Of a stretch of DNA of 9,349 nt, positions 1-6,735 are shown one piece after another (positions within the stretch are counted from its first letter, which is position 1; each line of letters opens with the position of its first letter). Both the position numbers and the translations under genes were made by a program. The notes beneath the pieces were generated by a model that was not told where the DNA came from, searched no databases, and worked only from the letters and a program-made list of their open reading frames with translations. Origin of the DNA: a bacterium (GTDB lineage: Bacteria > CAIJMQ01 > JAADFP01); NCBI GenBank assembly GCA_027021085.1, contig JALUVB010000274.1, positions 1-9,349 of the forward strand. Reading direction: 5' to 3'.

Positions 1-31
1 CCTATGCCCCCGCCTTCATCCTACTTCTCCC

Positions 32-101
32 GGTCTAACGTCTAAGGTCTACAGTCTAAAGTCTAACATCCCCCCTCACTACTCGCTACTGATTCTGATT
101 C
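32..101. repeat. Heptanucleotide-phased intergenic array, left copy
   Basis: Five GTCTA cores start at 33, 40, 47, 54 and 61, exactly 7 nt apart, with the other two bases of each unit variable (AC, AG, CA, AA, AC). ATCCCCCC follows at 68-75. Then come two more 7-nt units, TCACTAC (76-82) and TCGCTAC (83-89), and a doubled TGATTC (90-101). The array ends just before the transketolase stop codon at 103-105, so it is the 3' flank of that gene. The same vocabulary (GTCTANN units, ATCCCCCC, TCACTA) recurs at 2287-2349 on the other side of the gene. The unit resembles in kind the tandem heptanucleotide STRR repeats known from cyanobacteria, but I do not claim relationship. Function is unknown; growth by replication slippage is the simplest explanation. 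Confidence 0.8.
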
Positions 102-102
102 C

Positions 103-2028
103 CTATTTCCGGAGGGCTTTTGTTACTTTCTCCACCACTGAGTCAACATCCAGGCCAAATTTCCGGTAGAGGTCAGAAGGGGTAGAAGATTCGCCGTAAG
201 AACTTACTCCCAGCTTAACAAATTTTACGCTCGCTCCTTTTTCCGCTATCTTTTCTCCCACTATGCTGCCCAAGCCCGTTCCAATATGATGGTCTTCGTA
301 AGTAAGTACGAGACCTGTGGAGACAGCCTTTTCCAGCGCCTCTTCATCAAGAGCAAGAGGAGAAGAAATGTTCCAGAGCTGAATATCTATGCCTTTCTGG
401 TGTAAGGTTTCCCATATTTGTACCGCTGAGGTCACAAGAGTGCCATAGGTAAGGATAGCACCCTGTGTTCCCTCTCTCAGTTGGTCTGCCTTACCATAGG
501 CAAATTGGTAGTCACCGGCAAAAAACGGAGTGCCGTCTTCTTTCAGGATAACTGATAACTTTGACCTGCCCATCACTACCAGGTAATTGCCTTTACGGGG
601 AAGTATGTACCTGATTACCCTGTCTGTCTGGTTGGGGTCCGCAGGGATGATAACCTTGTAGCCAAAAAGGTTTTTCATGGCCCCAATGTAATCTATGCAC
701 TGATGCGTTTTCCCGTCCTGCCCCACGTCCAACCCGCAATGGGTGCAGACAAGTTTCAGGTTGGTATGATTCATATCGTTGAGCCGATGCTGGTTGAATG
801 TTTCATCCACGCCGAATACGCCAAAGTCGGAGAAGACCGCTACCACTCCCTGGGTGGAAGCTGCGCCTGAGAGAGTGGCAGTGGAATGTTCCTGCACCCC
901 GCACTCAAAGAAATTCTCCGGGCAGGTATCCAGGCAGTAGGAAGTTTTCACCGAGGAAGCCAGGTCACAGTCAAAAATAATAAGTGGTGAGCTATCCTTT
1001 TTATCCCTGTTTATCCGGCCGATATCAGCGAGAGCCTTGCCAAAGGCGCTCCTGTTGTCTGTTTTGTCTTCCTTTTTGTAGGTAAAGGGAGTGCCCGGGT
1101 CCAGGTTGTACTCTACTTCTTCTTTCCTGAGCTCTACGGTACAGCGGTAATTTTTCCTCAGCTCGCTGTATTTTTTCAGTTCGTTTTCCAGCCCCAGTTC
1201 CTGCATGGCCTTTATGTACTCTTCCTCTGTCAGTGGTTTACCATGGTATTCCCACTTGTCTTCCATGAAGGAGACTCCCTTGCCGATAATTGTGCGGGCA
1301 ATGATTGCCACGGGCTCTTCACTATTTGCTGCTTCCTTCAACCCTTGATAAATCGACAGGTAGTCATGCCCGTCCACTTCGATAACTTTCCAGCCATCGC
1401 TTTCATAGTTTCCTTTTATGTTCTGGGGCATCACCTCGTGCACGTAACCGGAAATCTGGATGTCATTGTAATCTATGAGCCCTATCAGGTTTCCCAGTTT
1501 GAATTTCCTGGCTATTCTCCTGGCTTCTGCAATTTGCCCTTTTGCCTGCTCCCCATCACTCATCACCACAAAAGTCAACCAGTCTTCTTCTTTTACCCGG
1601 GCGGCAATAGCCATACCACACCCGGCCGAAAGCCCCTGCCCCAGGTTACCGGTAGACCATTCTATGCCCGGAAGTTCCCTTATGACATGCCCTTCAAAGG
1701 GAGTATCTATCCGCCTGAACCCGCTTATGGCCTCATCTACATTGAAAAAGCCCAATCTTCCCAGGACCGAGTAAACTGCGGGAGAAACATGGCCATGAGA
1801 AACAATAATCCTATCCCGCAGTGGACTGAAAGGCTGAGAAGAGGAAACCCGGGCATAGGAGTAAAGCACAATAAGAAGGTCTACGGTGGACATGGAACCG
1901 CCCGGATGACCTGATTTTGCCAGGGTGGTCATGGTAATAATATCTCCCCGGCACCGCCTGCCCAATTCTTTCAAACGGGTTAATTCCTCCGGGGAAAGAG
2001 CAGAAGCAGAAAATCTTTCTTTATTCAT
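103..2028 (-). CDS. tkt: Transketolase, full-length (N- and C-terminal halves fused)
   Basis: Thiamine-diphosphate enzyme that moves two-carbon ketol units between sugar phosphates in the cytosolic non-oxidative pentose phosphate pathway. The 641-residue product carries both halves. The N-terminal TPP-binding domain (about 1-290) has KSGHPGGS at 38-45, SHGH at 77-80, STGNLGQG at 125-132, and the Mg/TPP motif SDGE at 157-160 with N188. The pyrimidine-binding domain (about 325-490) has GVQEH at 377-381, where E380 is the expected catalytic glutamate, and GQDGKTHQ at 436-443. A C-terminal transketolase domain follows. Length is near the family's usual 620-670. The start is ATG at 2028, five bases after CGGGAGG (2034-2040). 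Oddities: the usual GDGE is SDGE, the segment before GQDG reads CTHCGLDV, and the sequence style recalls split two-subunit transketolases joined by a charged linker (about 290-325). It is not DXS by motif style. The gene lies 319 nt downstream of nifJ and is flanked by heptad repeats. Confidence 0.93.
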   Translation of the reverse strand: MNKERFSASALSPEELTRLKELGRRCRGDIITMTTLAKSGHPGGSMSTVDLLIVLYSYARVSSSQPFSPLRDRIIVSHGHVSPAVYSVLGRLGFFNVDEAISGFRRIDTPFEGHVIRELPGIEWSTGNLGQGLSAGCGMAIAARVKEEDWLTFVVMSDGEQAKGQIAEARRIARKFKLGNLIGLIDYNDIQISGYVHEVMPQNIKGNYESDGWKVIEVDGHDYLSIYQGLKEAANSEEPVAIIARTIIGKGVSFMEDKWEYHGKPLTEEEYIKAMQELGLENELKKYSELRKNYRCTVELRKEEVEYNLDPGTPFTYKKEDKTDNRSAFGKALADIGRINRDKKDSSPLIIFDCDLASSVKTSYCLDTCPENFFECGVQEHSTATLSGAASTQGVVAVFSDFGVFGVDETFNQHRLNDMNHTNLKLVCTHCGLDVGQDGKTHQCIDYIGAMKNLFGYKVIIPADPNQTDRVIRYILPRKGNYLVVMGRSKLSVILKEDGTPFFAGDYQFAYGKADQLREGTQGAILTYGTLVTSAVQIWETLHQKGIDIQLWNISSPLALDEEALEKAVSTGLVLTYEDHHIGTGLGSIVGEKIAEKGASVKFVKLGVSSYGESSTPSDLYRKFGLDVDSVVEKVTKALRK

Positions 2029-2137
2029 GGATACCTCCCGAATTAGTCACAAGTTTTAAGTTCTTACTTTTAGCTGCCAATTCTATCTCCTGATGTATAT
2101 CTCACTAACAAATTACAAATATAAAATTCTGATGCCT

Positions 2138-2165
2138 AAAACTTTCTCCCGGGATACCAGGAAAG
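2138..2165 (-). terminator. Possible weak intrinsic terminator after nifJ
   Basis: On the minus strand, 2164-2157 (TTTCCTGG) can pair with 2152-2145 (CCGGGAGA) around a four-base loop. That gives an eight-pair stem with two G-U pairs, followed within a few bases by TTTT (2141-2138). It lies about 180 nt after the nifJ stop and would separate nifJ from transketolase transcription. The stem is short and partly wobble-paired and the T-tract is only four bases, so this is tentative. Confidence 0.25.
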
Positions 2166-2176
2166 GAAGCAACTTA

Positions 2177-2218
2177 CCCACTGGTTACTGTCCATCACGC
2201 TCTCAGTTTAAAGTTTAT
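2177..2218. repeat. Degenerate heptanucleotide array, middle copy
   Basis: CCCACTG (2177-2183) and GTTACTG (2184-2190) form one pair of 7-nt units. AGTTTAA (2205-2211) and AGTTTAT (2212-2218) form a second pair, in the same 7-nt register (2184 to 2205 is 21 nt). The order, xTTACTG units followed by AGTYTAN units, matches the cleaner array at 2287-2349, with C-to-T changes in the core. I read this as a decayed relative of that array; chance cannot be excluded for so few units. Confidence 0.45.
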
Positions 2219-2242
2219 AGCCTGTCCATCCCCTTTTCCCAT

Positions 2243-2275
2243 CTCCTGGATGCCTGCTTCCGCAGGCATGACAAG
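2243..2275. repeat. Palindromic intergenic element (REP-like hairpin)
   Basis: ATGCCTGC (2250-2257) and GCAGGCAT (2262-2269) form a perfect eight-pair stem around the four-base loop TTCC. The element is flanked by CTGG on the left and GACA on the right. The layout, CTGGAT then a GC-rich palindrome with a short loop then ATGACA, resembles dispersed elements I recall from many bacterial genomes that read like GGATTCCCGC-loop-GCGGGAATGAC. No T-tract follows on either strand, so a dispersed palindrome fits better than an intrinsic terminator. Family membership is inferred from pattern only. Confidence 0.6.
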
Positions 2276-2286
2276 CAAGCAAATGC

Positions 2287-2349
2287 GTTACTGCTTACTG
2301 TTCACTATCCCCCCAGTCTAAAGTCTACGGTCTATAGTCTAAAGTCTTC
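2287..2349. repeat. Heptanucleotide-phased intergenic array, right copy
   Basis: The whole 63-nt stretch divides into nine 7-nt units: GTTACTG, CTTACTG, TTCACTA, a C-rich unit TCCCCCC, then five AGTCTAN-type units starting at 2315, 2322, 2329, 2336 and 2343. The GTCTA cores sit at 2316, 2323, 2330 and 2337, and the last unit has GTCTT at 2344. That last unit runs into the nifJ stop codon (2348-2350). ATCCCCCC (2307-2314) and TCACTA are shared with the array at 32-101, but the module order is swapped: here TCACTA precedes the C-run and GTCTA follows it. Function is unknown. Confidence 0.8.
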
Positions 2350-5300
2350 AATCTTTCTCTACTGGCATGGATGCCCAGTGCTCGTATAGCTTCCACCTGT
2401 TCACTACATCTTCCTGGGCAAGTTTCAGCAGGTGTTTGGCTGCCTCGGGATTGCTCTGGAGAAGCATTTTGTAGCGGGTTTCCTTGTAAACGTATTCTTC
2501 CAGAGGCAAGGAAGGCGGCTTGGAATCCAGCTGGAGCGGGTTCTTGCCTTCCTTAAGAAGATTCGGGTTATAGCGAATCAGGGGCCAGCAGCCAGCACTC
2601 ACAGCAGCTTTCTGCTGTTCCAGGCCGTGCACCAGGTTATACCCGTGCGCTATGCAATGACTGTAGGCTATAATGATGGAAGGGCCCTGGTAAGCCTCAG
2701 CCTCCAGGAAAGCTTTTACGGTCTGTGCTTCACTGGCACCCATAGCCACACGCGCCACATAAACATTCCCATATACCATAGCCATCATGGCCAGGTCTTT
2801 CTTGGCATTGGGCTTACCGCCAGCAGCGAATTTTGCTACTGCTCCCATGGGAGTTGCTTTGGACATCTGGCCGCCGGTATTGGAGTAGACTTCTGTATCA
2901 AGCACCAGGATATTGACATCGCGTCCCAGTGAAAGCACGTGGTCCAGCCCACCGTAGCCGATATCGTATGCCCAGCCATCCCCCCCTACAATCCACACGC
3001 TCTTTTTCACCAACACTTCTGCCAGGCTGAGCAGTTTCTTTGCCTCCGGCTTTTTAATCTTTGCCAGCTTCTCCCGCAGAACTTTCACGCGTTCACGCTG
3101 TGCCTGAATTCCCGCTTCATCTGACTGGTCAGCATTTATCAAGCTGTTTACCAGGGTCTCACCTACTTCCGAAGCAAGTTTCCTGAGCAGTTCACATGCA
3201 TACTCAACCTGTTTGTCCAGCGCCAGGCGCATTCCCAGCCCAAATTCGGCATTGTCTTCAAAGAGAGAGTTAGACCAGGCAGGACCGCGTCCTTCCTTAT
3301 TGAATGTCCAGGGTGTAGTGGGGAGGTTTCCTCCGTATATGGAGCTGCAGCCGGTGGCGTTTGCGATAACGGCACGGTCACCGAATAACTGGGTGAGTAG
3401 TTTCAGGTAGGGTGTTTCCCCGCATCCGGCACAGGCGCCGGAGAATTCAAAGAGAGGCTGGAGTAATTGGATATCTCTCACCAGGCGAAGATTAAGCTGT
3501 TTCCTATCCACCTCGGGGATATTCAGGAAGAATTTCCAGTTCTCGGCTTCCTGCTCACGCAGGGGCATCTGGGGCTGCATGTTGATGGCCTTTAGCTCCG
3601 GGTTTTTCTTATTTTTTGCCGGACAGTTTTGCACGCAGAGAGCACATCCCGTGCAGTCTTCGGGTGCCACCTGGATAGTGAAACTCGTATCCGGGAATTG
3701 CCGCCAGCGTGCCCGGGTGGATTTGAAGGTGGGGGGCGCATTATCAAGCAGCTTGGGGTCGTAGAGCTTGGCACGGATTACTGCGTGAGGACAGACAAAT
3801 ACACATTTACCACACTGTATGCATGTATCAGGGTCCCAGACCGGGATTTCCAGGGCAATGTTCCTTTTTTCCCATTGGGTAGTTCCACTGGGGAATGTGC
3901 CGTCAGCCGGGAAAGCACTGACCGGAAGGTCGTCTCCCCGGCCGGCAATTATCTCTCCGGTTACATTCCGGATAAATTCCGGGGCTTCCGCGGGAACGGG
4001 AGGCCGAATGTCAAAGGTGCTGGTCACTTCTTTCGGTACTTTTACTTCATGCAGGTTGTCTATTGCCTTGTCCACGGCGGCAAAGTTCATCTGCACGATG
4101 GATTCGCCCCGTTTGCCATAGGTTTTCTTGATAAATTGTTTTATGGAATTTATCGCCGTATCTTTCGGAATTACTGAGCTCAGAGCAAAGAAGCAGGTCT
4201 GCATGATGGTGTTGATACGCACACCCAGGCCTACCTCTTTGGCGATTTTATAGGCATCTATTACGTAGAAGCGGAGCTTCTTTTTGATGATATGTTCCTG
4301 CACCGTGCGAGGCAGATGGTCCCATATTTCTTCCGGACCGTAAGGACTGTTCAGCAAGAATATAGCGCCGGGTTCGACATATTTTAACACATCTAAACGC
4401 TCCAGAAAGGGAAACTGATGACAGGCCACAAAATTGGCATGGTTGATTAAGTAGGTGGAATGAATGGGTTGAGCGCCGAACCTTAGATGGGAAACCGTGA
4501 GTGAACCTGCTTTCCTGGAATCGTAGACAAAATAACCCTGGGCAAAGTTGTCTGTATCTTCCCCGATAATTTTAATGGAGTTTTTGTTGGCACTCACCGT
4601 GCCATCGGAACCAAGGCCATAAAATACTGCCCGGGTCCTTCCCTCTGGCTCAGTGGAAAAGTTAGGGTCGTATTCCAGGCTGGTATGGGTTACATCATCG
4701 CAGATACCTATGGTGAAATGGTTCTTGGGAGCATCTTTTGTCATCTCATCAAAGATACCCTTAACCATGGCAGGGGTAAATTCCTTGGAGGAAAGGCCAT
4801 ACCTGCCTCCTATTACCCGGGGCATGCTTTCAAAAGGAAGAATGTTCCGGGTCTGCGCTTCGCTCAATGCAGATACCACATCCAGGTATAAGGGTTCGCC
4901 GGCACTGCCGGGTTCCTTGGTCCTGTCGAGCACGGCAAGGGTTTGGACGGTGCTGGGTAATGCCTGAACAAAATGCTCTACCGAGAAAGGCCGGTAAAGG
5001 CGCACTTTTAACACGCCGACCTTTTCACCGCGCTTTGACAGGTATTCCACGGTTTCCTGGGCAGTTTCCGCCCCTGAACCCATCAACACTATTACCCGTT
5101 CTGCATCGGGTGCTCCCGCATACTGGAAGAGGTGATACTCCCTACCCACTACCTTTGCAAATTTACTCATAACTTTTTGCACAATCTCCGGGCAGGCAAG
5201 GTAATAGGGATTTACAGTTTCCCGCGCCTGGAAAAAGACATCCGGGTTCTGCGCTGTGCCCCTGATAAAGGGATGGTCAGGAGAAAGTGCCCTCTCGCGG

Positions 5301-5908
5301 TGACTCTTGACCAGCTCGTCGTCTATCATGGCTCGCATAGCATCTATGTCAATAAGCTCTACTTTGGAAACTTCGTGGGAAGTGCGAAATCCGTCAAAGA
5401 AGTGTAAAAATGGCACACGGGCCTGCAAGGTAGCTGCCTGGGCAATGAGGGCAAAGTCCATCGCCTCCTGCACCGAATTGGAAGCAAGCAGAGCAAACCC
5501 TGTAGCACGGGTAGCCATTACATCACTATGGTCACAGAAGATTGAGAGAGCATGCGTGGCTACGGTGCGGGCCGAAACATGAAATACGGCAGAAGTCAGC
5601 TCTCCGGCTATTTTGAACATGTTGGGAATCATCAACAACAACCCCTGCGAAGCAGTGAAGGTGGTGGTAAGCGCTCCCCGCTGCAAGGAACCATGCACTG
5701 CACCTGAAGCGCCTCCCTCGCTTTGCATCTCTGTTACATGCGGTACCGTCCCCCAGATATTCGGTTTGCCTTCTGCAGCCCATTGGTCAGCAAACTCACC
5801 CATGGGTGACGAAGGCGTAATCGGGTAGATGGCTATCACCTCGTTGACATGATAGGCCGAGTAGGCACACGCCTCATTTCCGTCGATGGTTACCTTACGT
5901 TTCCTCAC
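2348..5908 (-). CDS. nifJ: Pyruvate:ferredoxin (flavodoxin) oxidoreductase, single-chain
   Basis: Oxidatively decarboxylates pyruvate with CoA to acetyl-CoA and CO2 and passes electrons to ferredoxin or flavodoxin; a central cytosolic enzyme of anaerobes. All domains of the single-chain enzyme are present in 1186 residues. YPITPSSPMGE (28-38) belongs to the N-terminal pyruvate-binding domain. Two [4Fe-4S] motifs lie in the ferredoxin domain (C696, C699, C702, C706 and C752, C755, C758, C762). The proximal cluster ligands are C826, C829, C854 and C1085. The TPP-binding segment starts with GGDGWAYDIG (975-984) and continues to VYSNTGGQ (1007-1014). Length is typical. The start is GTG at 5908, preceded by GGAGGGGG; the following MRKRKVTIDGN aligns in style with family N-termini. 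It lies 119 nt downstream of queD and may be read from that operon or its own promoter. The ferredoxin gene about 640 nt upstream could supply its electron acceptor. No key residue appears lost. Confidence 0.97.
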   Translation of the reverse strand: MRKRKVTIDGNEACAYSAYHVNEVIAIYPITPSSPMGEFADQWAAEGKPNIWGTVPHVTEMQSEGGASGAVHGSLQRGALTTTFTASQGLLLMIPNMFKIAGELTSAVFHVSARTVATHALSIFCDHSDVMATRATGFALLASNSVQEAMDFALIAQAATLQARVPFLHFFDGFRTSHEVSKVELIDIDAMRAMIDDELVKSHRERALSPDHPFIRGTAQNPDVFFQARETVNPYYLACPEIVQKVMSKFAKVVGREYHLFQYAGAPDAERVIVLMGSGAETAQETVEYLSKRGEKVGVLKVRLYRPFSVEHFVQALPSTVQTLAVLDRTKEPGSAGEPLYLDVVSALSEAQTRNILPFESMPRVIGGRYGLSSKEFTPAMVKGIFDEMTKDAPKNHFTIGICDDVTHTSLEYDPNFSTEPEGRTRAVFYGLGSDGTVSANKNSIKIIGEDTDNFAQGYFVYDSRKAGSLTVSHLRFGAQPIHSTYLINHANFVACHQFPFLERLDVLKYVEPGAIFLLNSPYGPEEIWDHLPRTVQEHIIKKKLRFYVIDAYKIAKEVGLGVRINTIMQTCFFALSSVIPKDTAINSIKQFIKKTYGKRGESIVQMNFAAVDKAIDNLHEVKVPKEVTSTFDIRPPVPAEAPEFIRNVTGEIIAGRGDDLPVSAFPADGTFPSGTTQWEKRNIALEIPVWDPDTCIQCGKCVFVCPHAVIRAKLYDPKLLDNAPPTFKSTRARWRQFPDTSFTIQVAPEDCTGCALCVQNCPAKNKKNPELKAINMQPQMPLREQEAENWKFFLNIPEVDRKQLNLRLVRDIQLLQPLFEFSGACAGCGETPYLKLLTQLFGDRAVIANATGCSSIYGGNLPTTPWTFNKEGRGPAWSNSLFEDNAEFGLGMRLALDKQVEYACELLRKLASEVGETLVNSLINADQSDEAGIQAQRERVKVLREKLAKIKKPEAKKLLSLAEVLVKKSVWIVGGDGWAYDIGYGGLDHVLSLGRDVNILVLDTEVYSNTGGQMSKATPMGAVAKFAAGGKPNAKKDLAMMAMVYGNVYVARVAMGASEAQTVKAFLEAEAYQGPSIIIAYSHCIAHGYNLVHGLEQQKAAVSAGCWPLIRYNPNLLKEGKNPLQLDSKPPSLPLEEYVYKETRYKMLLQSNPEAAKHLLKLAQEDVVNRWKLYEHWASMPVEKD

Positions 5909-5941
5909 TTTCCCCCTCCTTTCTTAATTCTATAGAGAAGC

Positions 5942-5962
5942 GCTCTGACTTAGTGCCAGAGC
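5942..5962. other. Inverted repeat in the nifJ leader
   Basis: GCTCTG (5942-5947) and CAGAGC (5957-5962) form a perfect six-pair stem around a nine-base loop, within the 119-nt gap between queD and nifJ. On the minus strand, which is transcribed into nifJ, it is not followed by a T-tract, so it is not an obvious terminator. It lies 34-54 nt upstream of the nifJ start codon. It could be an operator or a leader hairpin; no function is assigned. The same gap has AT-rich stretches TATAAAT and TATAGAAT on the minus strand that could be -10 boxes, but neither has a good -35. Confidence 0.35.
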
Positions 5963-6027
5963 TGATTTATAATTTTCCTATCCTGGCCTTGCAGTTTTAT
6001 GTCCTCTACGTCTATCCAGGGGTGGCC

Positions 6028-6378
6028 TTATTTATTTTCCCCTTCTCTCAAGCTGACAAACGTCTTATCCGACTCCCAGACTCTCACCTCGTAAAGAGGG
6101 AGGGTACCCTTGAGTTTCTGCCACACCCAGAGGGCAATATTTTCACAGGATGCCACCGGGATTATCTCGTTTAGATAAGAATGGTCCAGAACATTTATCA
6201 CTTTTTCCCCTACAATCTCTTTCAACTCTGCGAAGTCAAAGGCGAGACCATCCTTATCTACCTCTCCTTTTACTGTTATCCTTACCCTGTAGGTATGGCC
6301 ATGCAGTTTCTCACATTTCCCTTTATAAGAGGGGAGATGATGAGCCGCACTAAAGGTGAATTCCCTGCTTACCAGCAT
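6028..6378 (-). CDS. queD: 6-carboxy-5,6,7,8-tetrahydropterin synthase (QueD/PTPS family)
   Basis: Converts 7,8-dihydroneopterin triphosphate to 6-carboxytetrahydropterin, the second step towards preQ0 and the modified tRNA base queuosine. The 116-residue product matches the compact bacterial family. Visible elements are FSAAHHL (9-15) with a zinc histidine, KCEKLHGH (21-28) giving the catalytic C22 and zinc ligands H26 and H28, FDFAELK (47-53), LDHSYLN (64-70) with the Asp-His pair, and E102 near the end as the expected pterin-binding glutamate. The CxxxHGH motif argues for QueD and against the folate-related PTPS-III form, which has Glu in place of this Cys. The usual PT-EN element reads SCEN (77-80). 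Its ATG overlaps the TGA of the upstream rubredoxin-like gene in TGATG and no strong ribosome binding site is seen, so translation is probably coupled. No queC, queE or queF is in the window. Confidence 0.92.
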   Translation of the reverse strand: MLVSREFTFSAAHHLPSYKGKCEKLHGHTYRVRITVKGEVDKDGLAFDFAELKEIVGEKVINVLDHSYLNEIIPVASCENIALWVWQKLKGTLPLYEVRVWESDKTFVSLREGENK

Positions 6379-6545
6379 CAGTCAGGCTCTTGCCTTTCCT
6401 GCTTATTTTCGTGACCTGTGGTCAACGATAGAAAAAATGCCTGGCCAATTCCGCATCCAGGACACTTCCAGCTCTGCCCTCCGGGAGTCCCCGGCTTGAA
6501 TTCACAGATATACCCGCAAACCTGACATTCCCACTTTTCTGCCAA
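6378..6545 (-). CDS. Rubredoxin-like four-cysteine mini-protein, TTG start
   Basis: A 55-residue protein with two metal-binding knuckles: CQVCGY (7-12) and WKCPGCG (26-32). Cysteines C7, C10, C28 and C31 would bind one iron, as in rubredoxin, or zinc. The aromatic W26 before CPxCG and the GY after the first knuckle are rubredoxin hallmarks. Only 17 residues separate the knuckles, against roughly 28-29 in classical rubredoxin and about 12 in rubrerythrin tails, so the middle loop is shortened. A polar tail (about 43-55) follows. The start is TTG at 6545: an in-frame TAG at 6557-6555 blocks upstream extension, no other start codon lies between, and GAGGAG ends four bases before the TTG. That binding site is the last codons of the ferredoxin gene, whose TAA is one base away. 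The stop overlaps the queD ATG. It may be an electron carrier or a small zinc ribbon; the metal is not decidable here. Confidence 0.82.
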   Translation of the reverse strand: MAEKWECQVCGYICEFKPGTPGGQSWKCPGCGIGQAFFLSLTTGHENKQERQEPD

Positions 6546-6546
6546 G

Positions 6547-6735
6547 TTACTCCTCTACATGAATCGCTTCTACAGGGCAATCTTCTGCTGCCTGCCTTAT
6601 GCATTCTTCCTGCTCAGAAGGGATTTCCTCTACCATTACTGTGGCAGTTTCATCCCCCAGCTCAAAAATTTCAGGGCAAGCATCTGCACAAAGTCCACAT
6701 CCTGTACATACTTCTTGATCAACATATACTTTCAT
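6547..6735 (-). CDS. Single-cluster [4Fe-4S] ferredoxin, Thermotoga type
   Basis: A 62-residue low-potential electron carrier, probably cytosolic. CTGCGLCADACP (10-21) gives ligands C10, C13 and C16, and CPVEAI (53-58) gives the fourth, C53. C20 and C45 are left over at the positions that form a disulfide in the Thermotoga maritima ferredoxin, which this protein resembles closely in length and layout. The second cluster of 2[4Fe-4S] ferredoxins is absent. I chose ATG at 6735, preceded by AAGGAGGG with a seven-base spacer. An in-frame upstream start at 6762 would add nine residues, lacks a better binding site and deepens the overlap. The chosen start lies inside the last 17 nt of the flavoprotein gene. 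Likely partners are PFOR, encoded downstream, and the adjacent flavoprotein. Identity is firm; partner assignment is inference. Confidence 0.93.
   Translation of the reverse strand: MKVYVDQEVCTGCGLCADACPEIFELGDETATVMVEEIPSEQEECIRQAAEDCPVEAIHVEE

Larger units (their letters stand above)
2029..2347. other. Intergenic region between nifJ and transketolase
   Basis: This 319-nt gap holds no gene I can support. Reading from nifJ towards transketolase it contains a heptad array (2287-2349), a palindromic element (2243-2275), a degenerate heptad array (2177-2218), a possible weak terminator (2138-2165), an A+T-rich stretch (about 2100-2130) and another 7-nt rhythm, AAGTTTT then AAGTTCT, at 2051-2064. 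The transketolase ribosome binding site lies at 2034-2040. I looked for a promoter on the minus strand. TGTAAT and TATACA could act as -10 boxes, but none has a convincing -35 at 16-18 nt, so no promoter is called. Confidence 0.7.

Noticed and set aside
32-101. CRISPR-like array
   Set aside because: Units are 7 nt and contiguous without spacers, and there are no cas genes.
1243-1914. Plus-strand open frame of 223 codons
   Set aside because: It is wholly antisense to the transketolase gene, its translation shows no family motif, and the minus-strand protein is unmistakable.
2093-2389. Plus-strand open frame of 98 codons spanning the repeat gap
   Set aside because: It runs through the palindrome and heptad array and into the antisense of nifJ, has no good ribosome binding site and a low-complexity product.
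3629-4177. Plus-strand open frame of 182 codons
   Set aside because: It lies opposite the ferredoxin-domain part of nifJ and has no recognisable domain; a shadow frame.
5942-5962. Intrinsic terminator after queD
   Set aside because: The six-pair hairpin lacks a T-tract in the direction of transcription.
6422-6604. Minus-strand ATG frame of 60 codons in the ferredoxin-queD gap
   Set aside because: It is a different frame over the rubredoxin-like gene. The TTG frame has the four-cysteine motif, a binding site and fitting junctions on both sides.
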